Both the position numbers and the translations under genes were made by a program. A model generated the notes under the pieces. That model was given only the letters and a program-made list of their open reading frames with translations, was not told where the DNA came from and searched no databases. Of a DNA stretch of 64,000 nt, positions 54,482-63,537 are shown in pieces. This stretch comes from Methylomonas rapida. GTDB lineage: Bacteria > Pseudomonadota > Gammaproteobacteria > Methylococcales > Methylomonadaceae. The stretch spans positions 1,302,001 to 1,366,000 of the forward strand of contig NZ_CP113517.1 in the NCBI RefSeq assembly GCF_024360925.2, read 5' to 3'. How positions within the stretch are numbered: the first letter of the stretch is position 1; the number at the start of each line of letters is the position of its first letter.

Positions 54482-55239
54482 GTCAAATTCATACTGAGGT
54501 TTACGGCGAAGGCCCCGCATTGGTGATGATACATGGCTGGGCCATGCATAGCGGTGTCTGGCGCGATTTTGCCCGGCAACTTGCCCGGCATTGCCAGGTC
54601 ATTTGCGTCGATTTGCCGGGACACGGGCGTAGCGAAGCCATCGAGCCCTTTACCTTGCAACAGATTGGCAATGCCTTGCTAAAAGCCATTCCGGTGCAAA
54701 AATTCACGGTCTTGGGCTGGTCGTTGGGTGCGACCGTGGCGATGGACATGGCGCAGCGTTTTCCGCAGCGCGTGCAAAGATTGATCGTTTTGGCCGGCAA
54801 TCCGCATTTCGTGCGGAAACCGGACTGGCCCGGCGTCAAGGCGGAAACCCTGGATAATTTCGCCGAACTGCTGAAGGTCGATGTTTCGCAGACGCTGATT
54901 CGTTTTTTGGCTTTGCAAGTCAATGGCTTGGCGCATGGCAAGACGCTGTTGCAAACGTTGAAGTCGGCGATTCTGGAATGTCCCCCACCCGGCGTCGACG
55001 TGTTGCAATCCGGTCTGGATATTTTAAGGACTAGCGATTTGCGCGAGTTTCTGTTGCGTAATCGTCTGCCAGTTCATTTGATCGTTGGTGACAAGGATGC
55101 CTTGATTCCATTGGCGAGCGCGCAAACCTTACAGCGCTTGAATCCGGCGATCGACGTGCAAGTATTGGCTTCTGCGGGGCATGCACCGTTTCTATCCCAT
55201 GCCGAACCCCTGATCGCGGCCATCAGAAAATTATTGTGA
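54478..55239 (+). CDS. bioH: Pimeloyl-ACP methyl ester esterase
   Basis: Alpha/beta hydrolase that frees pimeloyl-ACP from its methyl ester. 253 residues, overlapping bioF by 4 bases. [11 protein letters not shown] (oxyanion region), nucleophile Ser82 in [11 protein letters not shown], Asp in VGDKDALIP and His in [13 protein letters not shown] complete the triad. Confidence 0.93.
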   Translation: MSQIHTEVYGEGPALVMIHGWAMHSGVWRDFARQLARHCQVICVDLPGHGRSEAIEPFTLQQIGNALLKAIPVQKFTVLGWSLGATVAMDMAQRFPQRVQRLIVLAGNPHFVRKPDWPGVKAETLDNFAELLKVDVSQTLIRFLALQVNGLAHGKTLLQTLKSAILECPPPGVDVLQSGLDILRTSDLREFLLRNRLPVHLIVGDKDALIPLASAQTLQRLNPAIDVQVLASAGHAPFLSHAEPLIAAIRKLL

Positions 55240-56030
55240 TCGAGCTAGTGTGTCCCGATAAGGCAAAAGTGAAGCGTTCGTTTGCCGCCGCGGCCGGCAG
55301 CTATGACGGTTTGGCCGCGCTGCAGCGTAAGGTTGGGCTGGAATTGCTGGAACGGTTTCCGTTGGCTGATCGATCCGGTGTGTGGCTGGATGTCGGTTGC
55401 GGTACTGGCTTCTTGACGAATCAACTGGCGATCAGGACGATGGGGGAGCCGTTGATTGCGCTCGATATCGCCCTGCCGATGCTGCATGCCTGTCGGCGTA
55501 ACTACCCAAATTTGATCGCGCGCCATCTCTGTGCCGATGCGGAAAATCTACCGTTTGCCAGCGCTTCCATCGATAGTATTTATTCCAATCTGGCCTTGCA
55601 GTGGGCGCAGGATTTACCGAAGACTCTCAAGGGCTTTGGGCGCGTTTTAAAAGGCAATGGGCAACTGGTTTTTGCCACGTTTGGCCCGGCAACCTTGCAT
55701 GAATTGAAGGCCGCCTGGGCCGCCGTCGATGATTTCGTGCATGTGAATCATTTTCATGCGGCCGATGACATCAGGCGTTTTTTGTGGGGCGCCGGTTTCG
55801 AGTCGATTGACGTCGATAGTTCGTTGTATCGGTCTTATTATCCCAGTGTTCAGGCCTTGATGCGGGAGTTGAAGGGCATAGGCGCGCACAACGTCAATCA
55901 TGGCCGTAACCCCAAGCCAACGACGAAAGGTCGGCTGGCGCAAATGATGTCGGAGTATCGGCGGCTGATGACTGGGGCGGACATCGTCGCCAGTTATGAA
56001 ATTATTTTTGTTCAAGCGGGTTTGAGTTGA
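55236..56030 (+). CDS. bioC: Malonyl-ACP O-methyltransferase
   Basis: Methylates malonyl-ACP to start pimelate synthesis. 264 residues with a GTG start that overlaps the bioH stop (GTGA). SAM-binding motif WLDVGCGTGFLTNQL, followed by ALDIALPMLHAC and IYSNLALQWAQDLP. Near the start, VKRSFAAAAGSYDGLAALQ is typical of BioC. Confidence 0.94.
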   Translation: MIELVCPDKAKVKRSFAAAAGSYDGLAALQRKVGLELLERFPLADRSGVWLDVGCGTGFLTNQLAIRTMGEPLIALDIALPMLHACRRNYPNLIARHLCADAENLPFASASIDSIYSNLALQWAQDLPKTLKGFGRVLKGNGQLVFATFGPATLHELKAAWAAVDDFVHVNHFHAADDIRRFLWGAGFESIDVDSSLYRSYYPSVQALMRELKGIGAHNVNHGRNPKPTTKGRLAQMMSEYRRLMTGADIVASYEIIFVQAGLS

Positions 56031-56722
56031 TGAAGAGCGGGTTTTTTGTTACCGGTACCGATACCGATGTGGGTAAAACCTGGTCCAGCGTGGCGTTGAT
56101 GTGCGCGTTGCAAGCTCAAGGCCTGAGGGTGGTCGGGATGAAACCCGTGGCGGCCGGTTGCGAGTGGACGCGGGACGGTTGGCGAAATCAGGATGCATTG
56201 CTGTTGCAACAACACGCTTCGCTGGCAATGGACTATCCAATAGTCAATCCCTACGCCTTTGAAAAACCGGTGTCGCCGCATATCGCGTGCGGGGATACGG
56301 CGGTGGAAATGGAAGCCATCTTGAAGGCTTTCCGGGAGTTGCAAACTATCAGCGATCTGGTTTTGGTCGAGGGCGCGGGCGGATGGCATTCGCCGTTGAG
56401 TCGGGATTTCGATAATGCCGGCTTGGCTCAAGCCCTGGGTTTGCCGGTGATTTTGGTGGTAGGCATGCGGCTGGGTTGTATCAATCATGCCTTGTTGAGT
56501 TATCGGGCCATATTGCAAGCCGGAGTTGGATTGGCCGGCTGGCTGGCAGTTGAAATCGATCCCGTAATGCGCGAATTTCAAGCCAATCTGGAGTATCTGG
56601 CTGACAGGATTGAGGCGCCGTTGCTGGGTGTTTTGCCGCATCTCGACAGCCCTGATTTCGAGGTTCTGGCCAAGTTCATCAAGATGGAAACTGGAGATTT
56701 CTTGATCCAGATCAATAAGTAA
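56030..56722 (+). CDS. bioD: Dethiobiotin synthetase
   Basis: ATP-dependent carboxylation of DAPA to dethiobiotin. 230 residues from ATG 56030, one base overlap with bioC. P-loop GTDTDVGKTW at about 9-18, KPVAAGCEWTRDGW and VEGAGGWHSPL. bioA, the remaining step, is not in the window. Confidence 0.95.
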   Translation: MKSGFFVTGTDTDVGKTWSSVALMCALQAQGLRVVGMKPVAAGCEWTRDGWRNQDALLLQQHASLAMDYPIVNPYAFEKPVSPHIACGDTAVEMEAILKAFRELQTISDLVLVEGAGGWHSPLSRDFDNAGLAQALGLPVILVVGMRLGCINHALLSYRAILQAGVGLAGWLAVEIDPVMREFQANLEYLADRIEAPLLGVLPHLDSPDFEVLAKFIKMETGDFLIQINK

Positions 56723-56778
56723 CGTTGCGCATATCAAGACAATGCGGCCTCCATTAAAACAATCACTGGAGGTAAGCC

Positions 56779-57174
56779 ATGGCGTTAATTACTTGGACTG
56801 CGGAACAATACGGCACCCATGTCGGTTTTGCCGATCAAGAGCACCAAACCTTGTTTGGTTTGTTGAACAAGTTATATGACGACGCGACCGGTGGCGCGGC
56901 GCGCTCTACCATCGGCGCATCCCTGGATGCGTTGATTGCTTACGTGGTCGATCATTTTGCCCACGAAGAGCAGGAAATGCAGGCGGCCGGTTTTAGTGGT
57001 TATGACAAGCACAAAGCCGAACACGAGGCCTTGGTCGGGATTTGCGCCGATTTGCAGAAAAAATTTCACGCCGGCGAAGCCGATGTTACCGACGAAGTGG
57101 GGCAGATGGTCAAAAACTGGCTGGACAGTCACATTCCCACCTTCGACAAGGCGTATTCCGCGGTATTAAAGTAA
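56779..57174 (+). CDS. Bacteriohemerythrin
   Basis: 131-residue diiron O2-binding protein. All seven iron ligands are visible: His22, His62, Glu66, His78, His82, His118 and Asp123. Strong ribosome site TGGAGGT before ATG 56779 and its own terminator after it, so a single-gene unit. Bacteriohemerythrins are abundant in methanotrophs, where an O2-supply role has been proposed; here the role is inference. Confidence 0.93.
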   Translation: MALITWTAEQYGTHVGFADQEHQTLFGLLNKLYDDATGGAARSTIGASLDALIAYVVDHFAHEEQEMQAAGFSGYDKHKAEHEALVGICADLQKKFHAGEADVTDEVGQMVKNWLDSHIPTFDKAYSAVLK

Positions 57175-57199
57175 ACAGATAGTTTTTCATCGGGAAATA

Positions 57200-57234
57200 A
57201 AAGCCTGCGAATAGCAATGTTCGCGGGCTTTTTT
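57200..57234 (+). terminator. Terminator after the hemerythrin gene
   Basis: AAAGCCTGCGAA pairs with TTCGCGGGCTTT (one mismatch, 8-base loop), then a T-run. Confidence 0.85.
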
Positions 57235-57290
57235 ATGTTATTTGCCACATCGGGAAAAGCTCTTCTGGTTTAGCGGGGAGTCATGGGTTA

Positions 57291-57308
57291 AAATTAACCG
57301 GTTAATTT
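57291..57308. promoter_or_regulatory. 18-bp perfect palindrome upstream of coxB
   Basis: AAATTAACC and GGTTAATTT without spacer, 108 bases before the coxB start, closely followed by a second palindrome GATAATTATC (57311-57320). Placed in the only gap before the cox operon, so a likely operator; the binding protein is unknown. Confidence 0.55.
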
Positions 57309-57415
57309 GTGATAATTATCGGTAAATGGAAGCGTTGTCTGCTCGATTGCAGGCTGCAAAATTACAAGAAGATATACGCATACGAGTTTATAACTACAAT
57401 CGAGGAGGCTGCTCC

Positions 57416-58546
57416 GTGAAGAAAACAAAGCAACTGCTTGCGTGTTTGGTTTTGATGGCCTTGGGCCTCGGAACCGCACAGGCGGACTACACACTCAACC
57501 TTGTGAAAGGGGTGACGCAACTCAGCAATGAAGTATATGACCTGCATATGCTCATTCTGTGGATCTGCGTGTTCATTGGTATTGGTGTATTTGGCACCAT
57601 GTTCTATTCGATTTACCATCACCGGAAATCGAAAGGTCATAAAGCCGAGCAGTTTCACGAGAACACCACCGTTGAAATCATCTGGACCATCATTCCCACC
57701 TTGATTTTGGTGGCGATGGCGATTCCTGCCACCAAAGCCGTTATCGATCTGGACAAGGTCGAGGAAGCCGAGATGAGCATCAAAGTCACTGGTAAACAAT
57801 GGTACTGGGACTATGAATACCTGGATAGCGGGGTTCATTTCGAAAGCCATCTGGACGAAGCCAGCGAAAAGGTGCACCGCGTCAGTACGATGGACCCGCG
57901 TTCCGTGCCCAACTACTTGTTGAACGTGGACAGACCCTTGGTCGTACCCACCAAAAAGAAAATCCGCTTCTTGTTTACCGCCGCCGATGTGATTCACTCC
58001 TGGTGGGTGCCTGATCTGGGCTGGAAAAAAGACGCCAACCCCGGTTTCATCAACGAAGCCTGGACCTACATCGAAAAACCCGGTACCTATCGTGGCCAAT
58101 GTACCGAACTGTGCGGACGTGACCATGGCTTCATGCCTGTCGTCGTGATTGCGATGGAGCAAGAGCAGTATGACGCCTGGGTGAAGGAAACCTTGGCCAA
58201 ACAAAATCAAGCGCCTGATCTGAGCGATCAAACCCGCTCATCATTGATGGCGAAAGGCGAATCCGTTTATCTGAAAAACTGCGTGGCTTGCCACCAAATC
58301 GACGGTAACGGTATCTCTGGCTGGTATCCTGCATTGAGAGGCAGCGCCAAAGTCACCGGCAACATGGATCAATTGATCGGTTTCATCCAGGCTGGTACCA
58401 GCAAAATGCCGTCTTTCCGCAAACTGCCGGATGATCAATTGGCGGAACTGATTACGTATATCCGTAACTCGCCTGAAATCGGCAATAGCGTGGGTGATGA
58501 AATTCAACCCAACCAAATCACTCCTAAATGGGACGACGATGAGTAA
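57416..58546 (+). CDS. coxB: Cytochrome c oxidase subunit II with fused cytochrome c
   Basis: 376 residues from GTG 57416, behind a strong GAGGAGG; the frame upstream to 57326 has no ribosome site. Signal peptide (about 1-23), two membrane helices (about 45-67 and 88-108), then the CuA domain with the His in DVIHSWWVP and CTELCGRDHGFM. A cytochrome c domain is added at the C-terminus with CVACH near residue 289 and a Met in KMPSFRKL. Accepts electrons from cytochrome c on the periplasmic side. First gene of the cox operon. Confidence 0.95.
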   Translation: MKKTKQLLACLVLMALGLGTAQADYTLNLVKGVTQLSNEVYDLHMLILWICVFIGIGVFGTMFYSIYHHRKSKGHKAEQFHENTTVEIIWTIIPTLILVAMAIPATKAVIDLDKVEEAEMSIKVTGKQWYWDYEYLDSGVHFESHLDEASEKVHRVSTMDPRSVPNYLLNVDRPLVVPTKKKIRFLFTAADVIHSWWVPDLGWKKDANPGFINEAWTYIEKPGTYRGQCTELCGRDHGFMPVVVIAMEQEQYDAWVKETLAKQNQAPDLSDQTRSSLMAKGESVYLKNCVACHQIDGNGISGWYPALRGSAKVTGNMDQLIGFIQAGTSKMPSFRKLPDDQLAELITYIRNSPEIGNSVGDEIQPNQITPKWDDDE

Positions 58547-58600
58547 AGCCCAGGCTTTCTCGTCTAACTCATTTTTCAATATTTGTTGAGGTAAAAAACT

Positions 58601-60214
58601 ATGTCTGCTGTTGTAGCTGAACATGATGATCATCACGATCACCACGACCATGGCCCGCAAAAGGGTATTTTAAGGTGGATCATCACCACCAACCATAAAG
58701 ACATCGGCACCATGTATCTGGTGTTCTCGCTGGCGATGTTCTTTGTCGGTGGCACGATGGCCTTGATCATTCGTTCCGAATTGTTCGAGCCGGGGTTGCA
58801 ATTCGTCGATCCCAACTTCTTCAACTCCATGACCACCATGCATGCGCTGGTGATGGTATTCGGCGCGGTGATGCCGGCTTTCGTCGGCCTGGCCAACTGG
58901 ATGATTCCGATGATGATCGGCGCGCCCGATATGGCTTTGCCGCGCATGAACAACATGAGCTTCTGGATGTTGGTCGCTGGCGTTTTGCTGATCGCCAGCA
59001 CCTTGTTCATGGAAGGCGGCGCGCCCGCCGCGGGCTGGACCCTGTATCCGCCGCTGGTTTTGCAAACCGGTAAAGCCTTGCCTTTTGCCATTTTCGCGGT
59101 GCATTTGCTGGGTATTTCTTCGATCATGGGCGCCATCAACGTGATCGCGACCATTTTCAACATGCGCGCGCCTGGCATGACCTTGATGAAAATGCCGCTG
59201 TTCGTCTGGACCTGGTTGATCACCGCGTTCTTGTTGATCGCGATCATGCCGGTATTCGCGGGCGCGGTCACCATGCTGTTGACCGACCGCTTCTTCGGCA
59301 CCAGTTTCTTCGATGCGGCCGGTGGTGGTGACCCTGTGCTGTACCAACACATCTTCTGGTTCTTCGGTCACCCTGAAGTGTACGTGATGATTCTGCCGAC
59401 TTTCGGCGTGGCTTCGACCATCATTCCGGTGTTTGCCCGTAAACCGCTGTTCGGCTATTCCTCGATGGTTTATGCGACCGGCGCGATTGCGTTCCTGTCA
59501 TTCATCGTCTGGTCTCACCACATGTTCACCGTCGGTTTGCCGGTGGCGGGGGAGTTGTACTTCATGTATGCGACGATGCTGATCGCGATTCCGACCGGCG
59601 TGAAAGTATTCAACTGGACTGCAACCATGTGGAAGGGCTCGATGACTTTCGAAACCCCGATGCTGTTTTCGATTGCCTTCGTCGTTTTGTTTACGTTGGG
59701 TGGTTTCACCGGCTTGATGATGTCCGTCGCGCCGAGTGACTTCCAATACCACGATACCTATTTCATCGTGGCTCACTTCCATTACACGCTGGTACCGGCA
59801 TCGGTCTTCATTTTGATGGCGGCGGGTTATTACTGGCTGCCAAAATGGACCGGTAACATGTACAACGAGAAAATTGGCAGACTGCATTTCTGGTTGTCCG
59901 CGGTTTCCGTGAACATCTTGTTCTTCCCGCAGCATTTCCTGGGGTTGGCCGGCATGCCGCGCCGGATTCCGGATTACGCGATTCAATTCGCGGATTGGAA
60001 CATGGTCTCCAGTATCGGTGCCTTCATTTACGGTTTTAGCCAATTGCTGTTCGTCTATATCGTCATCGACACCATCAAAGGCGGTACCGGTAAAGCAACG
60101 GCGGAAGTGTGGGAAGACGCCGCGAAACACGGCCTGGAATGGACTGTGCCATCGCCTGCGCCATACCATACCTTTACTACGCCACCTGAAGTCATTCCAA
60201 CCGAGCACATTTAA
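58601..60214 (+). CDS. coxA: Cytochrome c oxidase subunit I (aa3 type)
   Basis: 537 residues, twelve membrane helices. The heme a, heme a3 and CuB ligands are in [25 protein letters not shown] (His and cross-linked Tyr), SHHMFTVG and VAHFHYTLV. The N-terminus is His/Asp-rich ([12 protein letters not shown]). The Glu-containing helix ending before [13 protein letters not shown] fits the heme-copper A family. Ribosome site GAGG before ATG 58601. Confidence 0.97.
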   Translation: MSAVVAEHDDHHDHHDHGPQKGILRWIITTNHKDIGTMYLVFSLAMFFVGGTMALIIRSELFEPGLQFVDPNFFNSMTTMHALVMVFGAVMPAFVGLANWMIPMMIGAPDMALPRMNNMSFWMLVAGVLLIASTLFMEGGAPAAGWTLYPPLVLQTGKALPFAIFAVHLLGISSIMGAINVIATIFNMRAPGMTLMKMPLFVWTWLITAFLLIAIMPVFAGAVTMLLTDRFFGTSFFDAAGGGDPVLYQHIFWFFGHPEVYVMILPTFGVASTIIPVFARKPLFGYSSMVYATGAIAFLSFIVWSHHMFTVGLPVAGELYFMYATMLIAIPTGVKVFNWTATMWKGSMTFETPMLFSIAFVVLFTLGGFTGLMMSVAPSDFQYHDTYFIVAHFHYTLVPASVFILMAAGYYWLPKWTGNMYNEKIGRLHFWLSAVSVNILFFPQHFLGLAGMPRRIPDYAIQFADWNMVSSIGAFIYGFSQLLFVYIVIDTIKGGTGKATAEVWEDAAKHGLEWTVPSPAPYHTFTTPPEVIPTEHI

Positions 60215-60270
60215 GGTTGGATATTAACGAGGTTGAGCCTTCATCCCGCAGGGGTGGGGGCTCAAAGAAA

Positions 60271-60369
60271 ATGGATACGAAGAAAAAAAACATTCTGACC
60301 GCCGTGGCCCTGGTGGCCATAGCATTGACGATATATGTGTTTGCAGTGCTGAAGGCGATTTCGCAATGA
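60271..60369 (+). CDS. Small cytochrome oxidase assembly protein
   Basis: 32 residues: a basic start MDTKKKN, then one membrane helix (ILTAVALVAIALTIYVFAVL). The stop overlaps the ctaG ATG (ATGA). A tiny one-helix protein between coxA and ctaG is known in other proteobacteria under the name cytochrome oxidase small assembly protein. Ribosome site is weak (AAAGAAA). Confidence 0.7.
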   Translation: MDTKKKNILTAVALVAIALTIYVFAVLKAISQ

Positions 60370-60908
60370 ACGAAGAGCTAAGGCAGAAAAACCTCAAGCT
60401 GGTTAAAAAGCTGGTGGTCGTGGCTCTGCTGATGTTCGGTTTCGGTTACGCACTGGTGCCGCTTTACAATGTGCTGTGCGATATCACCGGGCAAAACGCC
60501 AAATTGAAAGAAGCTAGCGAAGCGGAGTCCGCCTTTGTCGTCGATCAAAATCGGGAAGTCACGGTTGAATTCGTTACCGCGGTCAACGAGTCGACACCCC
60601 TGGATTTTCGGGCGGAAACCCACAGCATGAAGGTTCATCCGGGGCAGTATTACACGGTGAATTTCCATGCCAGGAACAACCTGCCAACGCCAATAAAAGC
60701 GCAGGCCATTCCAAGCATCGCGCCGGGACTTGCGGAAGAATTTTTTAAAAAGGTGCAATGTTTTTGCTTTGAATTGCAGACGTTCGCAGCGCATGAAGAA
60801 AAGACCATGCCGGTCCGCTTCGTGGTGAATCCGAAACTGCCGGAACGCTATAAAACCATTACATTGTCGTATACATTTTTTGATAAAACTAACAATACTG
60901 AAAACTAA
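60366..60908 (+). CDS. ctaG: Cytochrome c oxidase assembly protein CtaG/Cox11
   Basis: Delivers copper to the CuB site of subunit I. 180 residues: an N-terminal membrane helix (LVVVALLMFGFGYALVPLYNVLCDITG) followed by a periplasmic Ig-like domain with the copper-binding CFCFELQTF. Coupled to the small upstream gene and 14 bases ahead of coxC. Confidence 0.94.
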   Translation: MNEELRQKNLKLVKKLVVVALLMFGFGYALVPLYNVLCDITGQNAKLKEASEAESAFVVDQNREVTVEFVTAVNESTPLDFRAETHSMKVHPGQYYTVNFHARNNLPTPIKAQAIPSIAPGLAEEFFKKVQCFCFELQTFAAHEEKTMPVRFVVNPKLPERYKTITLSYTFFDKTNNTEN

Positions 60909-60922
60909 CAAAGGGGAAGGTT

Positions 60923-61798
60923 ATGTCTACACACGGCGCTTATTACATCCCGCATAAGGCAGTCTGGCCGGTATTGGCTACCGCTGGCCTGATGTTTATG
61001 CTGGCTGGATTTGCTAATTATTTGAACGGTTCGTCCATCGGTTCCGGCATGATGATGATCGGTTTTGCCACTTTCATCGTGATGCTGGGAATGTGGTTTG
61101 CGTTGCAGGCCACTGAAAGCGAATCCGGCATGTACAATCACGGCGTGGGGATTTCCTATCGCATGGGCATGATGTGGTTCATTTTCTCAGAAGTCATGTT
61201 CTTCGGTGTGTTCTTCGGCGCATTATGGTACGCACGGAATCTGTCCATTCCCTGGTTGAGTGAAACCGGATTCGTCAGCGGTCCTGGCCGTTCTACCCAC
61301 GAGGTATTGTGGTCGTCGTTTCAGGAAGCCTGGCCAACCAATGGCCCAGGCAATGTCGGCGGTGATTTCGAACCGATGGGGGCCTTCGGTTTGCCGTTCC
61401 TCAACACCTTGTTGCTGTTGTCCAGTGGCGTGACCTGCACCTGGGCCCACCACGGCTTATTGGCGAAAAACCGCGATCAATTGATCAAAGGTTTGCTGGC
61501 CACTGTCGGCTTGGGTTTCTTGTTCGTCGCTTTCCAGGCTACCGAATATTACGAAGCCTACCATGAAATGGGCTTGACTCTGGGTTCCGGTATCTATGGT
61601 TCGACCTTCTTCATGCTGACCGGTTTTCACGGTTTCCACGTCTGCGTCGGTGCGATCATTCTGTCGGTGGTATTGTTCAGAAGCTGGAAGGGCCACTTTA
61701 CCCCGGAAAACCACTTCGCCTTCGAGGCCGCCGCTTGGTACTGGCATTTCGTTGACGTGGTCTGGCTGGGCTTGTTTATCTTCGTTTACATCATGTAA
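60923..61798 (+). CDS. coxC: Cytochrome c oxidase subunit III
   Basis: 291 residues, seven membrane helices. Typical blocks: YRMGMMWFIFSEVMFFGVFFGALWYAR, TCTWAHHGLL, ATEYYEAYHEMGLTLGSGIYGSTFFMLTGFHGFHV and the end AAAWYWHFVDVVWLGLFIFVYIM. Followed by a terminator shared with the convergent DUF2909 gene. Confidence 0.96.
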   Translation: MSTHGAYYIPHKAVWPVLATAGLMFMLAGFANYLNGSSIGSGMMMIGFATFIVMLGMWFALQATESESGMYNHGVGISYRMGMMWFIFSEVMFFGVFFGALWYARNLSIPWLSETGFVSGPGRSTHEVLWSSFQEAWPTNGPGNVGGDFEPMGAFGLPFLNTLLLLSSGVTCTWAHHGLLAKNRDQLIKGLLATVGLGFLFVAFQATEYYEAYHEMGLTLGSGIYGSTFFMLTGFHGFHVCVGAIILSVVLFRSWKGHFTPENHFAFEAAAWYWHFVDVVWLGLFIFVYIM

Positions 61799-61812
61799 TT
61801 GCTGGTAAACCC

Positions 61813-61849
61813 AAAAAAGCGCGTCCCGTCTGGTTCGCGCTTTTTTTTT
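61813..61849. terminator. Bidirectional terminator between coxC and the DUF2909 gene
   Basis: AAAAAAGCGCG and CGCGCTTTTTT with a 12-base loop; T-run on both strands. Serves coxC on + and the DUF2909 gene on the minus strand. Confidence 0.88.
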
Positions 61850-61858
61850 GACTGAAAG

Positions 61859-62125
61859 TTATTGCGGCGCGGCGGGCTGTTCGCTGTTCTGCGGTTTGGC
61901 GTGTTGCATGCGAGTGCCGATACCGCTGGGCTTGAATAAGCCCGTTGCAAGCGCGAGAAATAAGACAATGAACAACACCAGCGATAAGCCTATCCGGTAC
62001 GTCAAGGCCTTGGCGGTTTTGCGCGATTGCTCCTCATCGCCGCGTTTGACCAAATGAAATAACGCGGAACCCAGGCTGGCGACAATGGCGATAAAAATGA
62101 CGATGGCAACAATTTTTATGGTCAT
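61859..62125 (-). CDS. DUF2909 twin-TM protein
   Basis: 88 residues with two membrane helices (IVAIVIFIAIVASLGSALFHLV and IGLSLVLFIVLFLALATGLF) joined by a charged loop, then a Pro/Gln-rich tail. DUF2909 proteins are regularly found opposite the SURF1 gene in cox clusters; role unknown, presumably in oxidase assembly. Confidence 0.85.
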   Translation of the reverse strand: MTIKIVAIVIFIAIVASLGSALFHLVKRGDEEQSRKTAKALTYRIGLSLVLFIVLFLALATGLFKPSGIGTRMQHAKPQNSEQPAAPQ

Positions 62126-62212
62126 GGCGATACGTGGAAAGAAATGGAGCCCTTCATTCTGGATGATTCAAGCCGTCTTGCCAATCAATTTAACGCAGCA
62201 AGCGAAACTCCT

Positions 62213-62959
62213 ATGAACTTGACTTTGTTTGATAGACCCTTCCGGATTTCCTGGACTGGTCTCATGATTTACACGGTGCTGATGACGCTGCTCTGTGGTT
62301 TGGGTTTTTGGCAACTGGCGCGCTCGGAACAGAAAAGGCTGTTGTTGGCGCAGCAACAGGCGGCTCTCGATGCCGGTTCGATCGATTTGAACCAACAGCA
62401 AATCATCGATGTAGATGCGGTCAGATATCGCAAAGCCAGACTAAAGGGGCGTTATGACAATGCCCATCAGTTCCTGCTGGATAATCAAATCGTCGACGGC
62501 AAAAATGGCTATTACGTATTGACTCCCTTTGTGCCGGAAGGACAGGGTACGGCAGTGTTGGTGAACCGAGGCTGGGTAGCGTTGGGTAAAGATAGAAATG
62601 TCCTGCCCGATGTGAGTTTTGCTGCCGTAACACGCCAGGTCAGCGGGCGTATCAATCAGTTTCCTTCGGTCGGCATCAAATTGAAAGGCGCGGAAATTCC
62701 AAGCGATAGCTGGCCTTCAGTGGTGCAACTGGTCGACAGCACGGTGTTGTCGGAAAAGTTGGGTTACCCGCTTGCAGGCTATCAATTCGAACTGGAGCCA
62801 GCGGCAGAAGAAGGCTACAAGCGGGATTGGAAAATCAATGTGCCCATCCCGCCTGAAAAACATGTGGCCTATGCAGTACAATGGTTTGCTTTGGCGTTGA
62901 CCTTGACCGCGCTGTTTATTTGGATCAGTACAAGAAATCGCAGTGAACAATCAGCTTAA
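62213..62959 (+). CDS. SURF1 family cytochrome oxidase biogenesis protein
   Basis: 248 residues from ATG 62213 (MNLTLFDRPFRISWTGLM); the frame from 62144 adds 23 residues without homology. Membrane helices near both ends with a periplasmic middle: LCGLGFWQLARSEQKRLL, GYYVLTPFVPEGQGTAVLVNRGWV and HVAYAVQWFALALTLTALFIW. Thought to help heme a insertion. Overlaps the next gene. Confidence 0.92.
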   Translation: MNLTLFDRPFRISWTGLMIYTVLMTLLCGLGFWQLARSEQKRLLLAQQQAALDAGSIDLNQQQIIDVDAVRYRKARLKGRYDNAHQFLLDNQIVDGKNGYYVLTPFVPEGQGTAVLVNRGWVALGKDRNVLPDVSFAAVTRQVSGRINQFPSVGIKLKGAEIPSDSWPSVVQLVDSTVLSEKLGYPLAGYQFELEPAAEEGYKRDWKINVPIPPEKHVAYAVQWFALALTLTALFIWISTRNRSEQSA

Positions 62960-63533
62960 AAAAAATCGCATCACTATTTTGGTGATTTTCGCGATGTCAG
63001 TCATTCCGTTTGTGATCGCCTGGTTTCTGGCGGAGAACCCTAACAAGGTCAAACTGGGGACCAATAATGGCGAATTGATCACGCCACCAGTGACCACGCA
63101 GGCCAGTGATTTTAAGGGCTATGACGCTTTTTCCGCCGACAACATCAAAGAGCTCAAGGGACATTGGATCCTGATCAATGTGATAGGGCAAGGGGTGTGC
63201 GAGCAAGCGTGCCAGGATGGCCTATACAAAACCCAGCAAATTACCCTGATGATGGGCAAGGACATTGCCCGCATTCGTCGTTTGGCGCTGCTGCTTGAGC
63301 CTGCCAATCCGCCCTTGCCCAAACCATGGCAGGAGGACGCCCGCTTATTGAAAGCTGTACCGTCGCAAACGCTGAAAGACACGCTCCATCATTCGATTCA
63401 TCAATCGGAACCCGGCGGCTTGTTGATCATGGACCCCTTGGGCAATTTGATGATGCAATACGCGGCCGGATACGATCCCTATAAAGTCAGAAACGACTTG
63501 AGCAAGTTATTGAGAATTTCACAAATCGGTTAA
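62943..63533 (+). CDS. Cox-cluster membrane protein, SCO/thioredoxin-like
   Basis: 196 residues, GTG start overlapping SURF1 by 17 bases. One N-terminal membrane helix (ITILVIFAMSVIPFVIAWFL), then a domain with LKGHWILINVIGQGVCEQACQDGLYKTQQI and LLIMDPLGNLMMQYAAGYDPYKVRNDLSKLL, resembling SCO-type thioredoxin folds (CEQAC in place of CxxxC-P). Typically found between SURF1 and heme A synthase; probably a copper or redox chaperone. Confidence 0.8.
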   Translation: MNNQLKKNRITILVIFAMSVIPFVIAWFLAENPNKVKLGTNNGELITPPVTTQASDFKGYDAFSADNIKELKGHWILINVIGQGVCEQACQDGLYKTQQITLMMGKDIARIRRLALLLEPANPPLPKPWQEDARLLKAVPSQTLKDTLHHSIHQSEPGGLLIMDPLGNLMMQYAAGYDPYKVRNDLSKLLRISQIG

Positions 63534-63537
63534 ACAC

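Noticed and set aside
58639..60208. Long minus-strand frames opposite coxA
   Set aside because: Antisense shadows of a highly conserved gene; their compositions (His/Arg/Gln rich) and lack of ribosome sites argue against them.
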